Source: Roseovarius sp.
GTDB taxonomy: Bacteria; Pseudomonadota; Alphaproteobacteria; Rhodobacterales; Rhodobacteraceae
NCBI GenBank assembly: GCA_021775255.1
Contig: JAJFIA010000016.1
Coordinates: 1 to 45,233 of the forward strand
Length of the DNA stretch: 45,233 nucleotides
Reading direction: 5' to 3'
Shown here piece after piece: positions 8,355 through 15,943 of the stretch (within the stretch, counting starts at the first letter, position 1; each line of letters starts with the position of its first letter). Below the pieces are notes generated by a model. That model saw only the letters and a program-made list of their open reading frames with translations, was not told where the DNA came from and made no database searches. The position numbers and the translations under genes were made by a program.

Positions 8355-8383
8355 GGCACCGGCGAAACTTGCCCGCCGGTGCC
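8355..8383 (-). promoter_or_regulatory. Strong intercistronic hairpin between the unknown-protein and SCO genes
   Basis: There is a perfect 10-bp inverted repeat, GGCACCGGCG (8355-8364) with CGCCGGTGCC (8374-8383) and a 9-nt loop, in the 93-base gap between the stop of the 643-residue gene (8400) and the SCO start (8306). No T-run follows on the minus strand, so full termination is unlikely. It may protect the 3' end of the upstream oxidase mRNA or partly attenuate the downstream genes (inference). Confidence 0.55.
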
Positions 8384-8399
8384 TTTGTCAAGTCTGGTA

Positions 8400-10331
8400 T
8401 CAGTGAACCGACCAGATAGCCGTGTCATGGTGCAGCGCATCAAACTGATACATCCGCAACCGGCGTGCCGGTTCGTAACTGAAGTTTACGATCACCTTAT
8501 GCTCGCCCGCGCCGTTGACGCTGTTGACATAACTGTCAACCGGCTCCATCAGGCCGCCCGTCGCACTATAGGGGTGGTCGCCCGCATTATTGGGGTTGCC
8601 CGCACGACCGCGCATATACTTGTAACCCTGAGCAGATTCATAAGATGCATATGGCGTGGCAGGTGGCTCTTCCAGACGTGTCGCAACCGGGATGGGAATT
8701 GCACCCTGGCCCGCGACGTGGATCCAGAAATAGTTCCGGCCGAAGGTAAACAGAGGCCCGGCACCACCGATGGCCAGCGTGTTGTGGAAGGTATTTTCCC
8801 ACCCGCGCAAACCACCGAAGTCAACCAGCACATAGGCGTGCAGGTAAAAGTCGCCATTCAGCAACTGAACCGTCACCTGATCACCACGGTTTGACCACAT
8901 CTCATCGGTCAACGCGACCTGCGCATCCCCATCATGACCTTTGACCTGCCCGTAGATCGTATTGTTGATGAACAACAGGGTCATGTCCGCATCATCGGCC
9001 ATTTCATAGCCGGTGGGCAGTTGGTTGCGGTTCTGCCAGTCGTAAAAGGCCTGACGGATCAACGGCATCAAATGATCGACTTTACGCGCGGTACGATGTT
9101 TGCCGTAACCATGGCCATCCGCAATCTCTTTGAACATCCGCCACATGCGCTTGGCAGGTGCCGTATCGCCGATCATCGAGATAGCAGCCAGCTTGGCCTC
9201 TTCACTTTCACGCGGATTTGCGCCAAAGGTGTCAATCTCTGCCTGATTGCGCCGCAGGAATGGCCCGACAGGTGATGTCACGTTCTCGGTCACCTGAACC
9301 CGTGGCGGGTGAACGCGCCAGCCCCAGTGATAGGTCAGGTTCCACATGCGTGCCGGCGGCATCTTCATGTTGAGCGTATACATCAGGCCCTCTTCCATCG
9401 GGAAGAAAGTCTGATCCAGCCCGACATTCGGAATGCGTGGTTTTCTGGTGCCGCCTGCAGTCAGGTCAGGCCCGCCGACATCCGTCAGGTTCAGCTCATC
9501 CTGATCATCATAGACCATCATATAGGGCGCAAAATCCTCATGGCCGCGGTTAAGGATCTTGACGTTATATTTGATCGTCCATTCCTCATAATCCACAACG
9601 CTCGGATCAATATAGGCCGTGTCGGATTCGATATGGCTATCGTACCAGATCTGGTTGATCGTGACCGATTTGGTAACCGGATCCACCGCTTTCTCTTTCA
9701 GACCGCCCAGATAGTGCAGCAAGGGAAAACCTTCGTATTCGCGATCCCTGAGCCGACCCTTCAGGTCATTGCCTTCGATGATGTCCACCGCGTGCTGCGC
9801 CAGACGCCTTGCTTTTTGCGTATTGACACGGCGCGGATATTCAAAGCAATGACGAGACCCACGAAAGTTCCGGCAAATGCGGTGCGGGCGTGACATCGCT
9901 TCAAGCTCGTCCATGATCCAATCGAGATCATCCGTGGGCGACGTTTTGTCAATCTGCGTGATGACAGGATCATCATGCAGATTATACGGATTTTCCGGCG
10001 TTGAAGGCAGTGTGTTTGGGATAGGAGTACCCCGGCATGTTTTGACATCCTCATACACCGTATCCAACAGGTTTGTCGGATTGGGGCCGAAACTGTCACC
10101 TGGCGGGTGGATCGCCACGCCGTCAGCGGTATTCAGAATCGTTGTCATCCCGTCGGGATGCTCTCTCGATTCAAAAGGCGGCCGCGGCTGTTGGCCAGAA
10201 TTGAACATATCAATGCAAAACTGGTTGATACCTGACAGGCCCTGCGCCGAAGCAGTACCCCCGCCAAACAGCGCCACGGCTGGCAAGGCCATCACCGCAG
10301 CTATTTTTAAAGTTCTACGAAACATTTTCAT
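8400..10331 (-). CDS. ioxC: Secreted protein of unknown fold (IoxC-like)
   Basis: This is a 643-residue protein with a signal peptide (1 to about 29, ending TASA|Q). It contains exactly four cysteines (39, 99, 153, 162), all in the first quarter, so one or two disulfides are possible in the periplasm or outside the cell. I do not recognise a catalytic motif, haem site or metal motif. The C-terminal half is rich in aromatic residues (YHWGWRVHPPRVQ, GRNYFWIHVAGQG, WENTFHNTLAIGG), as in a beta-rich secreted protein. It is third in the operon, after the multicopper oxidase and the degenerate SCO. From memory, iodide-oxidase preparations contained the oxidase IoxA together with a protein of unknown function, IoxC, encoded at this position. 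The symbol is assigned by order and size only. Confidence 0.6.
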   Translation of the reverse strand: MKMFRRTLKIAAVMALPAVALFGGGTASAQGLSGINQFCIDMFNSGQQPRPPFESREHPDGMTTILNTADGVAIHPPGDSFGPNPTNLLDTVYEDVKTCRGTPIPNTLPSTPENPYNLHDDPVITQIDKTSPTDDLDWIMDELEAMSRPHRICRNFRGSRHCFEYPRRVNTQKARRLAQHAVDIIEGNDLKGRLRDREYEGFPLLHYLGGLKEKAVDPVTKSVTINQIWYDSHIESDTAYIDPSVVDYEEWTIKYNVKILNRGHEDFAPYMMVYDDQDELNLTDVGGPDLTAGGTRKPRIPNVGLDQTFFPMEEGLMYTLNMKMPPARMWNLTYHWGWRVHPPRVQVTENVTSPVGPFLRRNQAEIDTFGANPRESEEAKLAAISMIGDTAPAKRMWRMFKEIADGHGYGKHRTARKVDHLMPLIRQAFYDWQNRNQLPTGYEMADDADMTLLFINNTIYGQVKGHDGDAQVALTDEMWSNRGDQVTVQLLNGDFYLHAYVLVDFGGLRGWENTFHNTLAIGGAGPLFTFGRNYFWIHVAGQGAIPIPVATRLEEPPATPYASYESAQGYKYMRGRAGNPNNAGDHPYSATGGLMEPVDSYVNSVNGAGEHKVIVNFSYEPARRLRMYQFDALHHDTAIWSVH

Positions 10332-10384
10332 AGTCTCCGTTCTAAATGTTGAGCTGTTCCCCGGTGCGCCCGGGGGCCAGAATC

Positions 10385-11164
10385 TCAGACTTCGCGGTTA
10401 TGGTTTTGAGTGTCGTTCCTGTTGAACACACGCGGCCCGGCGCGGCGCATCTTGCCGTCAGCGGGCATGGGTTGCGGCATCACCCAACTGATACGGCTTG
10501 CCGCATCATCGGGCTGGATCCCGTAGGGGAACGCCCCCCAAAGGCCAACGCTGCCATTGCCATAAAACACCACATCGACATTGCGCTTGCCCGGCTGGGT
10601 ACTATGCCCCATGCGGTACATCCGGAAAGCAAGATCCGAGCAATGCCCCTTCGAGCCTGTCAGAAATTGCCAGCCATCGCGCGCGCCCATGTCCTTGGCG
10701 AATTCTGCCAAACGCTCGGGGGTGTCATGCGTGGGGTCACGGGTGATCGAATAGACCTGCACTTCGCGCCCGACCTTGCTGCCAAGCTCGGCCACAACAT
10801 CGCCCACAAAGCGGGTGATCGGGAAATGCGCTTCATCACGAATGCTCATGAAATGCATCATCACGATCTTGTTTTCGATAAAGCCCTCGTAGAAGGACAT
10901 GCCAAGCCCGTCCTGATTGACCATCATCACATTCGGGAAGGCATCGCGTTGCGCTATGTCGATAAGCCCGCCGCTGTCGACCGGCGTGCAAAGCACCGCC
11001 GCATCATTGGGGCCGCGCGTTGCAGCCACTGCCCGCAATTCAGCGGCCTTTTGAGCGGCTGTACGTTCAGCAGCGGCACGTTCGGCCGAACTGCCCGCTG
11101 TGCTGGTAAACCCAACCGCCGCGGCAACCGGTAATCCGGTCAGAAATTGACGTCTGTTAGTCAT
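10385..11164 (-). CDS. Tat-type SCO-fold protein lacking the copper-binding cysteines (IoxB-like position)
   Basis: This is a 259-residue protein. The N terminus NRRQFLTGLPVAAAVGF is a twin-arginine signal. Residues about 75-235 follow the SCO1/SenC pattern and can be lined up with the SCO gene at 7578: YSITRDPTHDTPERLAEFA matches SISIDPEYDTPSRLSDYA, and the WQFLTG/WVMLTG segment matches. At the CxxxC site it reads HFMSIRDEAHFP, so both cysteines are lost, and the conserved copper His is not seen in the KRNVDVVFYGNG region. The remaining cysteines (59 and 173) are elsewhere. It cannot bind copper in the usual way, so a structural or substrate-binding role beside the oxidase is inferred. The start has a good RBS (GAGGAG). 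Confidence 0.78.
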   Translation of the reverse strand: MTNRRQFLTGLPVAAAVGFTSTAGSSAERAAAERTAAQKAAELRAVAATRGPNDAAVLCTPVDSGGLIDIAQRDAFPNVMMVNQDGLGMSFYEGFIENKIVMMHFMSIRDEAHFPITRFVGDVVAELGSKVGREVQVYSITRDPTHDTPERLAEFAKDMGARDGWQFLTGSKGHCSDLAFRMYRMGHSTQPGKRNVDVVFYGNGSVGLWGAFPYGIQPDDAASRISWVMPQPMPADGKMRRAGPRVFNRNDTQNHNREV

Positions 11165-11207
11165 AATATTCTCCTCTCTTATTCAGAGATTTTCTTGACG
11201 GTTTGGA

Positions 11208-13091
11208 TTAATCACCCTGACCCGGCTCAACGATATCCCAACGGATCATCATCGCGTGGTCTTCGTGCACAACATTGTGACAATGCATCACATGCTTGCC
11301 GAAGAAATCACGCCAGCGGCCAAAGAACACCACTTCGTCATTCGGCCCCAGTGAAACCACATCCTTGCGCGCGTGCAGAATATCATCCTCAGCGATCGCA
11401 CGACCGTTGACTTCGAGTATCCTGAACTCTTCAAAATGGGTGTGTACCGGATGTGCCCAGTTGGCGCCCTCGTTGCGGAAGGTCCAGATCTCGGCAGAGC
11501 CCTGCTCGATCTTGGCATCCACACGGTTGGGATCCATCAGGCGACCGTTTATTGTCCAAAGGCCGTTGTCATAGTCGAACACAAACAGACGCTTGCGCCG
11601 TACTTCCGACATCCGTATTTTTGGCAGTTTGCGCATCTTCGCCGGAATTTTCGACGGGTCAGCAACCTGGCCACCAGTTGGCCGGAATTCCAAGACCTCC
11701 ATCAGATCGTCGCCCGAAAGCGTATAGCCCGTGGGCCCCGCGCCATCTTCGCGGCTTTCCAGCCGGTTCATGATCTGCACCTTGTCGCCATCATCATATT
11801 TTGAGAAATCAAGGATAACATCGTGGCGTTGTGCCACCCACAGCTCAAGCGAAGGCTTGGTCAGGGGGATCGGCAACAGGTTGCCATCTGTCGACATTAC
11901 AGTGAAATCATCAAAATATGGGTCATCGCCATTACCCGGGACAACCCGGATGATCAGCGAATACAACCGCGACGGGCCGCCATTAAGGAAACGGAAGCGA
12001 TATTTACGGCGCTCCACATCCATGAATGGTTGGATCGTACGATTCACCGTGATTTTATCACCAACCATGCCTTGCGTGGTATACTCACGGCGCATCGGCT
12101 GGAAATCATCCAGTGTGCCCTGACTGTTACCCACATCTTCCGGGTCCTTAGGCTCAGGCGACGGTGTGAAGAAATCCCACACAACCTGACCTTCGGCACT
12201 GAACATCACATCGTGGATCATCAGTGGCACGTCATAATCGCCGGATGGCATGTTATAGGCCAGCGGATGAGGATCGTTTTCGTCGCCGGAATCGCGTTTA
12301 TCAAACAGCAGATAAAAACCCGACAGGCCCGCATAGACATTGGTCGCGGTGAAATCGAGCCGGTGATCGTGATACCAAAGCGTGTTCATGATCTCGCGGT
12401 TGTTTGGCCCCCATCCGTTGGGAGAACCCGCCGGGAAATTGGCATAATGGTGATCCCAGAATTCGCCAGGGTTGAAGAAATCCTGCGGGATGCCATCTGA
12501 TTCAGATGCGGTGTGGGCATTGTGCAGGTGGATCGTGGGCGAGGGCAGCGGGAAGCTGGCATGACCTGATCCGACCGGCGGCAGCATGTTATTGCGGCGC
12601 AGGAATACCGGATCGCCATAGTTGGAATGGTATGTCTCACCGGGGGTAATGCCGTTGAAACCCCAGTGCCACGATCCGACATCCGGATCCCCATCGCGGC
12701 CAATCACATTTTCCGCGCCGTCGCCATAGGGCGGCTGCCAGTGATATTTCCAGCGAAATTCGCTGATCACTTCTTCGTAGTGATTAACCGGTGGAAAATC
12801 ATCAAACCGCTGATGCCGCGCCGGCTCAATCGGCGGATCAAACGTGGCCGGATCAACCGGCTGCGCAATCGGCATGATGTTCAGAGGGGCCGTAAACGGC
12901 TCAACATAGGGGCTTGGGGAAGCCTTGATGCTTGGCTCAAAGTTATCCGGGAAAACCAGCCCCGATTGTGTCGGATCATCGCCCCACTGGTCGATGATAT
13001 CCTGATCGACAAACTGCGCCCCGGCCTGCGTTGCGGCCACGGTGGCCCCCGCAGTTCCAAGACCCAGCTTAAGTGCGTCTCTTCGTTTCAT
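11208..13091 (-). CDS. ioxA: Tat-exported multicopper oxidase, probable iodide oxidase catalytic subunit (IoxA-like)
   Basis: This is a 627-residue three-domain multicopper oxidase. The twin-arginine signal MKRRDALKLGLGTAGA implies export of a folded, possibly copper-loaded enzyme. All four copper motifs are visible: HLH at 188-190, WYHDH with His 241 and 243, HPVHTH at 547-552, and HCHNVVHEDHAMM at 603-615. C604 is the type-1 copper ligand and M614 the likely axial ligand. The last motif resembles the CotA/bilirubin-oxidase/phenoxazinone-synthase group. C604 is the only cysteine. It is the first gene of the operon, followed by SCO, unknown, SCO and cytochrome genes, the order I recall for iodide-oxidising Alphaproteobacteria. 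Alternative substrates are Mn(II), phenols or bilirubin; sequence alone cannot exclude them. Multicopper oxidase: near certain. Iodide: inferred from context. Confidence 0.75.
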   Translation of the reverse strand: MKRRDALKLGLGTAGATVAATQAGAQFVDQDIIDQWGDDPTQSGLVFPDNFEPSIKASPSPYVEPFTAPLNIMPIAQPVDPATFDPPIEPARHQRFDDFPPVNHYEEVISEFRWKYHWQPPYGDGAENVIGRDGDPDVGSWHWGFNGITPGETYHSNYGDPVFLRRNNMLPPVGSGHASFPLPSPTIHLHNAHTASESDGIPQDFFNPGEFWDHHYANFPAGSPNGWGPNNREIMNTLWYHDHRLDFTATNVYAGLSGFYLLFDKRDSGDENDPHPLAYNMPSGDYDVPLMIHDVMFSAEGQVVWDFFTPSPEPKDPEDVGNSQGTLDDFQPMRREYTTQGMVGDKITVNRTIQPFMDVERRKYRFRFLNGGPSRLYSLIIRVVPGNGDDPYFDDFTVMSTDGNLLPIPLTKPSLELWVAQRHDVILDFSKYDDGDKVQIMNRLESREDGAGPTGYTLSGDDLMEVLEFRPTGGQVADPSKIPAKMRKLPKIRMSEVRRKRLFVFDYDNGLWTINGRLMDPNRVDAKIEQGSAEIWTFRNEGANWAHPVHTHFEEFRILEVNGRAIAEDDILHARKDVVSLGPNDEVVFFGRWRDFFGKHVMHCHNVVHEDHAMMIRWDIVEPGQGD

Positions 13092-13777
13092 GCTTATTCC
13101 TCCAGCAGATTAAGCTTATGAATATGTGAAAATCCCAACCACGACAGACATGCCACAGCCAGCCCTGCGGCACGGGTGCCACAAGAAAGAAAGGCCGCAA
13201 ACGGCCCCAAATGAATCAGCCGGGCTAAAACCCGCCTGAATGTTTTCGGGTTAACCCCGAGGATATGAAAGAACAGGCCGGAAGAATGAGTAATGTATGG
13301 CCCACGCGGATCAGTAACCCGCGAATTTTGTTCAAATGATCAGGGATTTACACCCCATGCCCCACCAAATCGCCGACGTGACATTACCTTGGTACTCATA
13401 CAGTTGCGCCAAAACACGCGCGTAATATTTACGCCCCAATTCACAGCATAAAAAACTACTCACATCAACAGTAACATTTCCGTGATATTATGGTGAGTGG
13501 TATTTCTTATGAGGAATTAATTTTTATTTTGAATCCTATTATATTGATAAATATATATTATTCCTGTTGAATTCCATTTTAACTGTTAAAAAATAAATCT
13601 TCAGCTCACCTTAAAATTACACCTATAGCGGTAGTTTGGTCTATTTTATTACATGACTAAATTGAGGTTTGGCTTCATTTTTGGCAGCGCTCACAATTCG
13701 GTCACGTAACCGTGAGCGTAAAATCAACCCACAAGCGATTGATTCTACCGGCATCGCAGGCCGCAAGCGCCCCGGAT
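13092..13777. promoter_or_regulatory. Long AT-rich leader of the oxidase operon (no gene)
   Basis: This is 686 bases without a credible gene, between the gspC stop and the oxidase start. About 13440-13680 is strikingly AT-rich (runs such as TTTTTATTTTG and ATAAATATATATTATT) against GC-rich surroundings. Other elements are GGCCG/CGGCC at 13193-13206, which read on the minus strand is followed by TTTCTTTCTT and looks like a terminator or attenuator about 100 bases before the start codon; GAATGAGTAATGTA at 13284-13297, repeated at 8327-8340; and an imperfect inverted repeat GCTCAC...GTGAGC near 13687-13716, just after gspC. I infer that promoters and regulation of the oxidase operon lie here, but I could not fix a -35/-10 pair. 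Confidence 0.5.
13193..13206 (-). terminator. Terminator- or attenuator-like hairpin in the oxidase leader
   Basis: A 5-bp GGCCG/CGGCC stem has a 4-nt loop. On the minus strand it is followed by TTTCTTTCTT. It lies about 100 bases upstream of the oxidase start codon and downstream of gspC. It could stop read-through from gspC or attenuate an operon transcript that starts further upstream. The stem is short. Confidence 0.35.
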
Positions 13778-14620
13778 TTATCCGTTTGTGTTAATTGTCA
13801 CATTAATTGTCTGGGGCCGACCGCTGCGTAAAATCTCAACGGCGAATTCATCTGAGGCTTTCAGAATGCTCTCGGCATTTTCCAGGGTTTCGGGATCCGC
13901 CACCGAATGGCCATTGACCCGCAAGATCAGATCCCCGCGCCGCAGCCCGATCAGATCATAAAGCTGGCCCTCGCGCACCCACAGGATCTCGGGGTATTTA
14001 GCCCCGCTGCCGCCGCGCGGCACCACCATCCTGATCGAGCCTGCCCGCCCCAGCACCCGGCGCATATCCCGGCCCTTGAAGGCCGTAAGCGGAACATCCG
14101 CCTGCAACGGCTCCAGCGGCCCGGTGCTCATGATCCGCGCCACCGTTTCCGCAGTGGATTGGGCAAAGCCAATGACCTCACGCTGATCCCCCCGCGTGAT
14201 CCAGACCCCTTGCGCATCAATTTCCTCGACGGTTTCCCCGCCGGGCAGCGCATCGCCTATTCCCACAAGCGTATCGCCCTGCGATGAGCCGACGATCGCC
14301 CAGGGCTTTTCAGTGCCCGCAAGCAGACCCACCAGATTATATTTCACGCTGGCCTTGGGGGCGGCTGTCACCACCGGCTCATCCGGCACATAGGTGCCAA
14401 ACACCGGCGGCCAGTCATCCATGTCAGTTTCCGCCGCCTCGGCATTGGCCTCGGCCTGGCTGGTATCCACCTCGACGGGCCGGGCCTGACGCAGCTCGGA
14501 CGAGGTGAGCGTCAAAAACAAATGCCCGCCACCATAGCCCAGCGCGCCAGCAGCCAGAAGGCACAGCAATCCCACGCCAAATCCCACGCCGCGCGCCATC
14601 TCAGCGCCCGCCCCGGACAT
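13778..14620 (-). CDS. gspC: Type II secretion system protein GspC
   Basis: This is a 280-residue inner-membrane T2SS protein. A short cytoplasmic N terminus and one transmembrane helix (about 12-37) precede a linker rich in Glu and Ala. A homology-region domain follows (about 92-155, YNLVGLLAGTEKPWAIVG, VEEIDAQGVWITRG). A C-terminal PDZ-like domain (about 190-278) contains YPEILWVREGQLYDLIGLRRGDLILRVNG. GspC links the outer-membrane secretin GspD to the platform and helps select substrates. Normally gspD follows directly. Here the next gene downstream is the oxidase operon, while gspG-M lie 9 kb away, so the T2SS locus is split. Start chosen as the longest reasonable Met; Met8 is an alternative. 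Confidence 0.88.
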   Translation of the reverse strand: MSGAGAEMARGVGFGVGLLCLLAAGALGYGGGHLFLTLTSSELRQARPVEVDTSQAEANAEAAETDMDDWPPVFGTYVPDEPVVTAAPKASVKYNLVGLLAGTEKPWAIVGSSQGDTLVGIGDALPGGETVEEIDAQGVWITRGDQREVIGFAQSTAETVARIMSTGPLEPLQADVPLTAFKGRDMRRVLGRAGSIRMVVPRGGSGAKYPEILWVREGQLYDLIGLRRGDLILRVNGHSVADPETLENAESILKASDEFAVEILRSGRPQTINVTINTNG

Positions 14621-14791
14621 CTGGATATGTAACCATTGAGCGCAATATCGCGGCCTCCTGAATCAGCGGCTAATGCCACTCATATAAAATACAGTCCTGT
14701 CAGATCAATTTTCAATCTTTGCCGCAGCAGCGCCCCCGGATCAACCCGGATTAGAATGCGATTGCGCATCATATCGAAAAAATCGGAGCAA

Positions 14792-15661
14792 TTACAGCCA
14801 GTTTACCACTGTCCCGGCCTCATCACGGGGCCGGGCAAGATAGAGCTGCGCGTGAAAATACCCTTCGCTTTCAAGCCCATCGGTTTCATGGTCCCGGGCG
14901 CGGGCATTGGCAATCGCGCGCGCCTGTTCATCGGCATCGGCAAAGCGGCGGTGGCGAAACGGCGGCACATCCAGAACCTCAACCACCATCCCCCGGCTTT
15001 GCATCACCTCGATCGCCTCGGCCGTGTCATTGCCACGGATCGGCGCGGTAATCACCCACGGATGGCGCTTTGCGGCATCCAGCACCCGCGCCAAAGCCCC
15101 CGGCAGCATATGCGCCACGCTGCCGCATTCCACGATCAGATCACATTCCGCCAGCCAGCGTTGCAGGCTTTCGCTTGCCGCATTGGCCTGCAAATCCTCG
15201 GCGAAAGCGGCATCAAATATGCCCACATCACAGCCATAGCTCAGCGCCCTGTCGGCGATGTCAAGCCCGGCAAAGCTGTCCTTCATGTCACGGCGCCTGT
15301 GGCTGCCATACCACTTGGCATCGGCGGCAATCACCTTTGCTGCGCTGGCCTGATCAAACCATGTGTCGCGGTAACGGCCAAGCACATCATCCAGCGTCAT
15401 ATCATGGCGCATCAGCGCCGCAGCAATGCCATAGCCGCTGGCAAAATCCATCACATTGACCGCCTCAAGCCCGCGCAACCGCGCCAGCGCATCGCGGGTT
15501 TTGCGAAATCCGGCCACCGCATGATGCGCGGTGCGAAACCCGGCGTGATCCATCGCCCGGAAATAGGCGCTGCAATCTTCCAGATTGTAAATATCGTCAA
15601 ATATGGTGACAATCTTTTGCTTATCACTGCCCTGATTTTCAATCATCTTATTTACTTTCAA
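14792..15661 (-). CDS. Class I SAM-dependent methyltransferase-like protein
   Basis: This is a 289-residue soluble protein. Residues about 68-80 (VNVMDFASGYGIAAALM) resemble motif I of class I methyltransferases (hydrophobic strand followed by a Gly-containing loop). Later segments VIECGSVAHMLPGAL and WVITAPIRGN fit strands of the Rossmann-like sheet. No substrate motif is recognisable. It sits 171 bases upstream of gspC on the same strand, with no clear functional link, and is divergent from the transporter at 15944. It could also be a degenerate member without activity. An in-frame Met6 (MIENQG) is a possible alternative start. Confidence 0.5.
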   Translation of the reverse strand: MKVNKMIENQGSDKQKIVTIFDDIYNLEDCSAYFRAMDHAGFRTAHHAVAGFRKTRDALARLRGLEAVNVMDFASGYGIAAALMRHDMTLDDVLGRYRDTWFDQASAAKVIAADAKWYGSHRRRDMKDSFAGLDIADRALSYGCDVGIFDAAFAEDLQANAASESLQRWLAECDLIVECGSVAHMLPGALARVLDAAKRHPWVITAPIRGNDTAEAIEVMQSRGMVVEVLDVPPFRHRRFADADEQARAIANARARDHETDGLESEGYFHAQLYLARPRDEAGTVVNWL

Positions 15662-15866
15662 TAGGTTACACCCTTAATGGCTGTGTGTCCCAACTTTAAC
15701 TGCCCCGTGCCATCACCCGGCACAAGCGTAAATATCAGCCCCGCCCTATACCACCTAAATGCCGCGATTGTGAACAATATCACGGATCCTCACACATTTC
15801 TGTGCGCTCTTCTGAACGTGAAGCGCAAGTGAGGATTTTCCCCTTATCTTTGTTATCAATGCCATT

Positions 15867-15892
15867 TGTCCGAATGCCCTGTCCGAATGCCC
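15867..15892. repeat. Tandem 13-bp direct repeat
   Basis: TGTCCGAATGCCC occurs twice head to tail (15867-15879 and 15880-15892), followed by a partial TGAATG. It lies 52 bases upstream of the transporter start in an otherwise gene-free 280-base gap. The cause may be slippage or a repeated regulator site; nothing more can be said. Confidence 0.6.
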
Positions 15893-15943
15893 TGAATGAG
15901 TCGCCGTGGAAGAGTTGCCACGAGTTATACCGAAGGAAAAGCC

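Noticed and set aside
11823..12500. 225-residue open frame opposite the multicopper oxidase
   Set aside because: It is antisense to well-supported copper motifs and has no recognisable domain.
5881..13297. Oxidase operon as a transposon bounded by the inverted TGAGTAATG-type repeats
   Set aside because: The shared core is only about 10 bases, there is no transposase, and no target-site duplication was found. Kept only as a weak repeat observation.
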